Below, in pieces: positions 23,798 through 29,373 of a DNA stretch of 29,373 nucleotides. Position numbers and translations under genes: made by a program. The stretch is taken from positions 1-29,373 of the forward strand of contig DDTF01000049.1 in the NCBI GenBank assembly GCA_002345965.1, given 5' to 3'. The stretch comes from Flammeovirgaceae bacterium UBA2371. Lineage in GTDB: Bacteria; Bacteroidota; Bacteroidia; Cytophagales; Cyclobacteriaceae. The first letter of the stretch is position 1. Each line of letters opens with the position of its first letter. A model generated the notes under the pieces. That model worked only from the letters and a program-made list of their open reading frames with translations, did not search any database and was not told where the DNA came from.

Positions 23798-25357
23798 GTG
23801 CAAAGGTATAACATTTTGTGGGCGGACGATGAAATTGATCTTTTGAAACCGCATATCATTTTTCTCCAACAGAGAGGATATGACATTACTCCGGTCAACA
23901 ATGGATCAGATGCGGTAGAGCTTAGCGAATCCAAACACTTTGATCTGGTTTTTCTGGATGAACACATGCCAGGAATGTCAGGGCTTGAGGCACTTACACT
24001 GATTAAAAATGGGAAACCCAATCTTCCGGTGGTGATGATCACCAAGAATGAGGAAGAACAAATTATGGAGGAGGCCATCGGTGCCAAGATCGATGACTAC
24101 CTGATTAAACCGCTGAATCCAAGTCAAATATTATTGTCTGTAAAGAAAATACTGGACAACAAGAGATTGGTAATTGAAAAGACGAACCTGAGTTATCAGC
24201 AGGAATTTCGAAATATAAGCATGTCTTTTCTTGATGACCTCGATCATGAGAAGTGGGCAGAGGTATACAAGAAACTTGTTTTTTGGGAACTTCAGTTGGA
24301 CGAGGGTGACAACAAAGACATGGCTGAAGTACTAGAAATGCAAAAGGTGGAAGCTAACACCAACTTCTGTCGGTTTGTAAAAAGAAATTATGAGTCTTGG
24401 CTCAACGATCCCAATGCGGCCAAGCCATTGCTGTCGCACCAAGTGTTTAAGAAAAAAGTATTTCCTGAAATAAAGAAGGAAATTCCAACTTTTGTCTTCG
24501 TGGTTGACAATCTTCGTTATGATCAGTGGAAAGTGCTAAAACCAATTATTGAGGAATTTTATAACGTGGAAAAGGAGGAGTCTTATTATTCTATCATTCC
24601 AACTACCACAGCTTACTCCCGTAATGCTTTATTCTCGGGTATGATGCCATCGGAGATGGCGAAAACACATCCTGACCTATGGGTAGGTGACGATGAAGAT
24701 GACGCTAAAAACAACTTCGAAGATGAGTTTTTAACCCGTCAGATAAGAAGAAACAATCTGAATATTAAACACAGCTATCATAAAATAAAGAAGACAGAAG
24801 AAGGTCGCGACCTGGTCAATTCGGTGAATAATCTTTTTGACAATGACCTCAATGTGATTGTATACAATTTTGTAGACATGCTCTCTCATGCCCGCACCGA
24901 TATGGCCATGATCCGTGAACTGGCACCCGATGAGTCGGCCTACAGATCACTAACACAATCATGGTTCATGCATTCTCCTTTGCTGGATATCCTCAAAAAG
25001 ATAGCAGAGAAGAAAGTAAAACTTATTATCACCACCGATCACGGCACCATCAGGGTAAAACGACCCTTTAAGATAATTGGCGACCGAAATGTAAATACCA
25101 ACCTAAGGTACAAGCAAGGCAAAAACCTTAATTATGATGGCAATAAAGTACTGGAGTGCCCAAAACCGGAAAGATTTTTCCTTCCAAAATCCAATGTGTC
25201 TACTTCCTATGTTTTTGCCCTTGAAGATCAGTTCTTTGCCTATCCCAATAACTATAATTACTATGTGAATTTTTATAAAGACACATTTCAGCATGGGGGT
25301 GTTAGCCTTGAGGAAATGGTCATTCCTTTAATTTTCTTAACTTCGAAGAATGCCTGA
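23798..25357 (+). CDS. porX: PorX-type response regulator with PglZ phosphatase-fold domain
   Basis: PorX is the response regulator controlling type IX secretion genes with the kinase PorY in Porphyromonas. Residues 1-120 are a receiver domain: acidic pair Asp10/Asp11 (ILWADDEID), phosphoacceptor Asp54 (FLDEHMPGM), Thr82 and Lys104 (IKPLNP). After a helical linker comes a PglZ/alkaline-phosphatase-like domain (about 225-519) with metal and active-site residues Asp237 (VVDNLRYD), Thr271 (PTTTAYSRN), Asp360 and His364 (DMLSHARTD), Asp414-His415 (TTDHGTI) and His499 (FQHGG). All appear intact. The start is GTG. It overlaps tsaE by eight bases. No PorY kinase gene is adjacent. Confidence 0.94.
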   Translation: MQRYNILWADDEIDLLKPHIIFLQQRGYDITPVNNGSDAVELSESKHFDLVFLDEHMPGMSGLEALTLIKNGKPNLPVVMITKNEEEQIMEEAIGAKIDDYLIKPLNPSQILLSVKKILDNKRLVIEKTNLSYQQEFRNISMSFLDDLDHEKWAEVYKKLVFWELQLDEGDNKDMAEVLEMQKVEANTNFCRFVKRNYESWLNDPNAAKPLLSHQVFKKKVFPEIKKEIPTFVFVVDNLRYDQWKVLKPIIEEFYNVEKEESYYSIIPTTTAYSRNALFSGMMPSEMAKTHPDLWVGDDEDDAKNNFEDEFLTRQIRRNNLNIKHSYHKIKKTEEGRDLVNSVNNLFDNDLNVIVYNFVDMLSHARTDMAMIRELAPDESAYRSLTQSWFMHSPLLDILKKIAEKKVKLIITTDHGTIRVKRPFKIIGDRNVNTNLRYKQGKNLNYDGNKVLECPKPERFFLPKSNVSTSYVFALEDQFFAYPNNYNYYVNFYKDTFQHGGVSLEEMVIPLIFLTSKNA

Positions 25358-25793
25358 GAATTGGGTTAAGGCTTTGGGTGGCAAACCAGCATCCATTGAT
25401 GATTTGAAGGTGGTTGCGCATGAATTGTTACGCGCTGCCGCAGATATCAGGGTGTGGTTTTTTGAAGGAGAGATGGGAACAGGTAAAACCACTTTGATTA
25501 AAATTATTTGTGAACAATTGGGTGTGAGTGAGGGTACCAGCAGTCCTACTTTTTCCATTATCAATGTATACGAAGCAGGGGATGGGGCATCTATTTTTCA
25601 CTTCGATTTTTACAGGCTTGAAAAGGAAACGGAGGCTTATGATATGGGTGTGGAAGAATATTTTGAGTCGGGGTCTTATTGCTTTGTAGAGTGGCCTGGT
25701 CGTGTGCCGTCATTGTACCCGCTGCACTATCTGAAAGTCAAGATAACTGAACATACCCCTGATACTAGAACAATTGAATACGTCTTGTTATGA
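25350..25793 (+). CDS. tsaE: tRNA threonylcarbamoyladenosine biosynthesis ATPase TsaE
   Basis: TsaE is the ATPase partner of TsaB and TsaD in making the t6A modification at position 37 of ANN-decoding tRNAs. The 147-residue length is normal. Walker A is GEMGTGKTT (40-48), followed by SSPTFSIINVY (64-74), FHFDFYRL and VEWPGRV, all typical of the family. It overlaps porX by eight bases and the alanine-dehydrogenase-like gene by four, so the three genes must be transcribed together. Confidence 0.95.
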   Translation: MPENWVKALGGKPASIDDLKVVAHELLRAAADIRVWFFEGEMGTGKTTLIKIICEQLGVSEGTSSPTFSIINVYEAGDGASIFHFDFYRLEKETEAYDMGVEEYFESGSYCFVEWPGRVPSLYPLHYLKVKITEHTPDTRTIEYVLL

Positions 25794-27013
25794 CTGAAAA
25801 AAAGAAAACAGGATTCGCGGCACTGGCAAAGTCCAGCTTGTCTACACAGGAGCAACTTCTAAAGGTGAGAAAAAAGAAAAGCTCTTTCTGTATTGGACTT
25901 CCGATGGAAACATCACTGCAAGAAAACAGAATTAGTTTGACCCCTGATGCGGTAGCTATTTTGGTAAACAATGGTCATGAAATTTGGGTAGAAAGAAAAG
26001 CAGGAGAAGGCTCTAAATTTTCTGACAAGCAATACAGTGAAGCAGGCGCAAAAATTGTTTATTCTCCTCAGGAAGTTTTCAAAGCTGATGTTATTTTGAA
26101 AATTGAACCTCCAACGATGGAGGAGATTGAATACTTCCATCCGGGGCAAACTTTGATATCTGCATTGCAACCTGGCCATCTTACCAAAGAATATGTGCAG
26201 GCGCTTTTGAAGAAAAGAATCACGGCATTGGCATGGGAATACATCGAGGACAAGGTGGGAGGTATTCCGATAGTGAGGGCCATGAGTGAAATTGCAGGGA
26301 GTGCTGTTGTATTGATTGCAGCGGAATACCTAAGCTCCGCCAATAAAGGCAAGGGAATCATTCTTGGAGGAATAACAGGGGTTCCTCCTACCAAAATGGT
26401 AATCATTGGTGCAGGTACGGTAGCCGAATACTGCGGCAGGGCCGCATTGAGCCTGGGTGCTGAAATCCAAATATTTGATAATCACATTTACAAACTACGG
26501 AGAATCAAGCACACACTCGGACACCAGTTTTACACGTCCACCATCGATACGGCAACACTTAGCGAAAGCCTTAAAAATGCAGATGTTGTGGTGGGGGCAC
26601 TTCGGGCCGAAAAGGGAAGGGCGCGTCATGTGGTATCTGAAGAAATGGTAAGTCAGATGAAACCTGACTCATTGATCATAGACTTAAGCATCGATCAGGG
26701 AGGCTGTGTGGCCACCTCGGAAATAACCACCCATGCGAAACCTGTATTTAAAAAGTACGATGTGATCCATTATTGTGTGCCCAATGTGGCATCCAGAGTA
26801 GCGCATACTGCCACTACTGCGCTCAGCAATATATTTACGCCAACCATACTTCGTGCCGAAGAAGAGGGGGGTGTAGAGGAAATGATACTCTCGCACCGAT
26901 GGTTTCTAAAAGGTGTCTACTCTTACAAGGGCAACCTTACCAACGAAGCAATAGGAAGGAAATTCAAACTTAAATACAAGAACATCGAATTGTTTGTAGC
27001 GGCACGCTTCTAG
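25790..27013 (+). CDS. Alanine dehydrogenase/transhydrogenase-alpha-like protein
   Basis: A 407-residue protein with the two-domain AlaDH/PNT fold. A basic N-terminal extension of about 32 residues (FAALAKSSLSTQEQLLKVRKKK) precedes IGLPMETSLQENRISLTP. Rossmann motif GAGTVAEYCG (207-216) and SIDQGGC (300-306, Asp302) are conserved, as is Arg47 (Mycobacterium Ald Arg15). By alignment from memory, the catalytic Lys75 and His96 of alanine dehydrogenase correspond to Glu106 and Gln127 here. Ordinary alanine dehydrogenase activity is therefore doubtful, although database labels for this Bacteroidota subgroup say 'alanine dehydrogenase'. It is the third gene of the porX-tsaE unit and shares CTAG with convergent valS. 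Confidence 0.82.
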   Translation: MTEKKKTGFAALAKSSLSTQEQLLKVRKKKSSFCIGLPMETSLQENRISLTPDAVAILVNNGHEIWVERKAGEGSKFSDKQYSEAGAKIVYSPQEVFKADVILKIEPPTMEEIEYFHPGQTLISALQPGHLTKEYVQALLKKRITALAWEYIEDKVGGIPIVRAMSEIAGSAVVLIAAEYLSSANKGKGIILGGITGVPPTKMVIIGAGTVAEYCGRAALSLGAEIQIFDNHIYKLRRIKHTLGHQFYTSTIDTATLSESLKNADVVVGALRAEKGRARHVVSEEMVSQMKPDSLIIDLSIDQGGCVATSEITTHAKPVFKKYDVIHYCVPNVASRVAHTATTALSNIFTPTILRAEEEGGVEEMILSHRWFLKGVYSYKGNLTNEAIGRKFKLKYKNIELFVAARF

Positions 27014-29373
27014 CAACCCAACGATTTCAGATTTTCTTCCAATACGGCAATCTTGGATTCCGCATCTGCTTTCTTTTTTCTTTCGGCTTCCAACACCGCA
27101 GGTGGCGCACCATTGACAAATTTCTCATTGCCAAGTTTTTTCATCACTGAATTCAGAAATCCTTTTGTGTATTCCAACTCCTTGGTAATGGTTTCACACT
27201 CTTTGGCAATATCTACCTTACCTTCCATCGGAACGAAGAATTCAATGGATTGTACGATGAACACAGCTCCGTTGCTGGGCTTGTCATTGGTGAAACTTAC
27301 TTCCGTGATGTTGGACAGTTTTTTGATGATGGACACAAAAGGACTTGTCTTATTTCTACCCGCATCGCTCACAATAAGGCGAATGGCTTCTTTAGGTGAT
27401 ATGCCTTTTGTATTCCTTATGTTTCTGATCTGAGTAATCACTTCAAAAGCAAATGCACCTTGCTCAACAATTTTATTGTCGAAGGCAGCAGGCTGTGGAT
27501 AAGCTGCAACGATTATGCAATCGTCCTGTTTCTTGCCGTCCAATTCATGCCATAACTCTTCTGTGATAAATGGCATAAAAGGGTGCAGCAGCTTTAAGAT
27601 CGATTCGAAGTAGCCAACCGTCTTGTCGTAGGTGGTTTTATCGATGGCCTCTCCAAAAGGGGGTTTGATCATTTCGAGGTACCATGCACAAAAGTCGTCC
27701 CACACCATTTTGTAAGTACTAAGCAAGGCATCAGAGATTCTGAACTTGGCGTAATGATCCTGAAGTTCATGCATGCATTGGTTAATTCTGGATTCAAACC
27801 AGGCCATGGCAACCTGATTTTCTTCAGGGGCAACCATTTCCTTTGTTTCCCAGCCTTTTACCAGACGGAAGGCATTCCAGATCTTATTGGCGAAATTCCG
27901 ACCTTGCTCACAAAGCTTTTCATCAAAGAGCAGGTCGTTACCGGCCGGTGAACTGAAAAGCATTCCTGTGCGCACACCATCTGCACCATATTTGTTGATC
28001 AAATCCAATGGATCGGGAGAATTGCCAAGTGATTTCGACATTTTTCTTCCTTGTTTATCGCGAACAATACCAGTGAGGTACACGTCTTCAAAAGGCTTCT
28101 CATCCATGTATTCATAGCCGGCAATGATCATTCGGGCTACCCAGAAGAAAAGGATCTCAGGGGCTGTTACCAAAACTTGAGTAGGATAGAAGTATCTTAA
28201 ATCAGCATTGTGGGTTCGATCAACTTTCCCGTTGGCCTTGTCATAATACTGATCATTGAAACCATGGAACACCTCTATGGGCCACAGCCAGGAAGAGGCC
28301 CAAGTATCCAACACATCAGGATCTTGATGAAGGTCAGTTGCTGTCAACTTTCTGCCTGATTTTTTGGAAGCCAATAGAATGGCCTCATCCAGAGATTCAG
28401 CTACCACAAAATCTTCATCGCCATCTCCGTAAAAATAAGCTGGTATACGATGACCCCACCAGAGTTGGCGCGACACGCACCAGTCTCTTACATTCTCCAT
28501 CCAATGGCGATAGGTGTTCTTGAATTTCGCAGGATGAAGTTTGATCTCATCTTTTTCAACTGCCTGATAGGCTTTGCTTGAAATCTCTTTCATTTTCAAA
28601 AACCACTGCAGCGAAAGTTTAGGCTCTATTACTGTATTGGTTCGTTCGGATCTTCCAATACGCGTTACAAACTCTTCTTCTTTTACCAAGTGGTCTGCCG
28701 CTTTGAGATCTTTGATGATCTGCTTTCTAACAACGAAACGATCTTGTCCTACGAATTTAGGAATCTCACATTTTTCATTCAGCGTACCGTTGTCGTCTAT
28801 CGTATCGATCACGGGCAGATTGTGTCGCAGTCCTATTTCATAGTCGTTGACATCGTGAGCTGGCGTTACTTTTAGACATCCCGTACCAAAATCTTTGTCT
28901 ACATAATCATCAGCGATGACTGGAATCTCCCTATTGATAAAAGGAACCAAAACTTTTTGTCCTATTAGTTTTTTGTATCGCTCGTCAGTAGGGTTTACAG
29001 CAATGGCCACATCACCCATGATGGTTTCAGGGCGCTGGGTGGCAATGATTACCCACTCATCCTGAGTGCCCTTTACCTTATACCGAATTGAATACAGGAT
29101 AGACTTTTCACCATCTTCCTTGTAGATCACTTCTTCATTGGAAACAGCCGTTTTGGCTTCAACATCCCAGTTGACCATTCGCATTCCGCGATAGATGTAC
29201 CCTTTGTTATAAAGATCAACAAACACCCGGATCACTGCTTTGTAATAATCCGGATCCATGGTAAATGCTGTCCTTTTCCAATCACAGGATGCCCCCAGCT
29301 TTTTCAGCTGCTCCAAAATGATTCCTCCATACTTTTCTTTCCACACCCAGGCGTGTTTCAAAAAATCTTCCCT
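27010..29373 (-). CDS. valS: Valyl-tRNA synthetase, 5' part beyond window edge
   Basis: The reading frame is open to the right edge, so about 90-100 N-terminal residues, including the HIGH motif, are outside the window. The visible 787 codons start within TxREDFLKHAWVWKEKYGG. They include the class I editing (CP1) domain with VTPAHDVNDYEIG, the DTWASSWLWPIEVF segment, the KMSKS loop (GRKMSKSLGN, around 28030-28044), an anticodon-binding domain and a C-terminal coiled-coil arm (KKKADAESKIAVLEENLKSLGC). It charges tRNA-Val and edits Thr and related errors. The gene is intact as far as seen and is not a pseudogene; a TTG at 29361 is not the real start. Confidence 0.97.
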   Translation of the reverse strand, partial: REDFLKHAWVWKEKYGGIILEQLKKLGASCDWKRTAFTMDPDYYKAVIRVFVDLYNKGYIYRGMRMVNWDVEAKTAVSNEEVIYKEDGEKSILYSIRYKVKGTQDEWVIIATQRPETIMGDVAIAVNPTDERYKKLIGQKVLVPFINREIPVIADDYVDKDFGTGCLKVTPAHDVNDYEIGLRHNLPVIDTIDDNGTLNEKCEIPKFVGQDRFVVRKQIIKDLKAADHLVKEEEFVTRIGRSERTNTVIEPKLSLQWFLKMKEISSKAYQAVEKDEIKLHPAKFKNTYRHWMENVRDWCVSRQLWWGHRIPAYFYGDGDEDFVVAESLDEAILLASKKSGRKLTATDLHQDPDVLDTWASSWLWPIEVFHGFNDQYYDKANGKVDRTHNADLRYFYPTQVLVTAPEILFFWVARMIIAGYEYMDEKPFEDVYLTGIVRDKQGRKMSKSLGNSPDPLDLINKYGADGVRTGMLFSSPAGNDLLFDEKLCEQGRNFANKIWNAFRLVKGWETKEMVAPEENQVAMAWFESRINQCMHELQDHYAKFRISDALLSTYKMVWDDFCAWYLEMIKPPFGEAIDKTTYDKTVGYFESILKLLHPFMPFITEELWHELDGKKQDDCIIVAAYPQPAAFDNKIVEQGAFAFEVITQIRNIRNTKGISPKEAIRLIVSDAGRNKTSPFVSIIKKLSNITEVSFTNDKPSNGAVFIVQSIEFFVPMEGKVDIAKECETITKELEYTKGFLNSVMKKLGNEKFVNGAPPAVLEAERKKKADAESKIAVLEENLKSLGC

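Noticed and set aside
27010..29373. valS lacks its HIGH motif and N-terminal region, as in a truncated pseudogene.
   Set aside because: The frame is open to the last base of the window; the missing part is simply outside it.
1..29373. Search for CRISPR arrays, tRNAs, transposases, toxin-antitoxin or defence genes.
   Set aside because: Reading both strands I saw no regularly spaced repeats, no tRNA-like cloverleaf, no transposase or phage motifs, and no known defence families; nearly all sequence is accounted for by housekeeping and envelope genes.

Overview
The window is ordinary chromosomal DNA of a Bacteroidota bacterium, most likely in or near the order Cytophagales. The evidence is a fused lpxC/fabZ gene, a PorX-type response regulator/PglZ protein (type IX secretion control), families largely confined to this phylum (DUF3822, DUF4296, TIGR02757), lipoproteins, and several start-proximal copies of the phylum's -7 promoter element TAnnTTTG with no clear Shine-Dalgarno sequences. 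I cannot name the genus. Thirty protein genes are packed almost end to end. The longest gene-free stretch is about 240 bases (4755-4994). I saw no rRNA, tRNA, CRISPR array, insertion sequence or phage gene.

Layout. 1-77: gene-free, possibly the end of a dispersed repeat. 78-2167 (-): nfeD-type membrane protease then kdsB. 2334-4106 (+): a LysM/RlpA-like protein and a TIGR02757 protein. 4107-4754 (-): pyrE. 4995-5690 (+): a Nudix hydrolase. 5687-8424 (-): a probable operon of a second Nudix hydrolase, a membrane-anchored protein of unknown function, DUF3822 and coaD. 8513-8914 (+): a DUF1573 protein. 8922-9961 (-): a YggS-type PLP protein and a DUF423 membrane protein. 10021-12203 (+): a GH3-family acyl-adenylating enzyme coupled to a LysE-type exporter. 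12192-15004 (-): DUF58, a BatD-like protein and a VWA/BatA protein, without the usual MoxR ATPase. 15104-17825 (+): a DUF4296 lipoprotein and mutS2, closed by a strong bidirectional terminator. 17869-18336 (-): a small lipoprotein. 18463-23747 (-): the lipid A block, HD-domain protein, lpxD, lpxC/fabZ, lpxA and an orphan ABC ATPase. 23798-27013 (+): porX, tsaE and an alanine-dehydrogenase-like gene, overlapping one another. 27010-29373 (-): valS, running off the right edge.

How the genes fit together. Outer-membrane construction dominates: kdsB supplies CMP-Kdo, while lpxD, lpxC/fabZ and lpxA supply lipid A precursors and hydroxyacyl chains. PorX ties the region to type IX secretion. The rest is housekeeping: pyrimidine and CoA synthesis, PLP homeostasis, tRNA modification and charging, and recombination control. 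Six adjacent gene pairs share ATGA stop/start overlaps, and two convergent pairs share a CTAG in which both genes stop.

I do not see an obvious new defence or mobile system. The most interesting leads are: DUF3822, which reads like a PilM/GspL-type actin-fold protein, next to a pilin-like membrane protein; an alanine dehydrogenase homologue in which both catalytic residues appear substituted; a TIGR02757 protein with residues laid out like an OGG-type DNA glycosylase; and the GH3-LysE pair, which could make and export an amino-acid conjugate.
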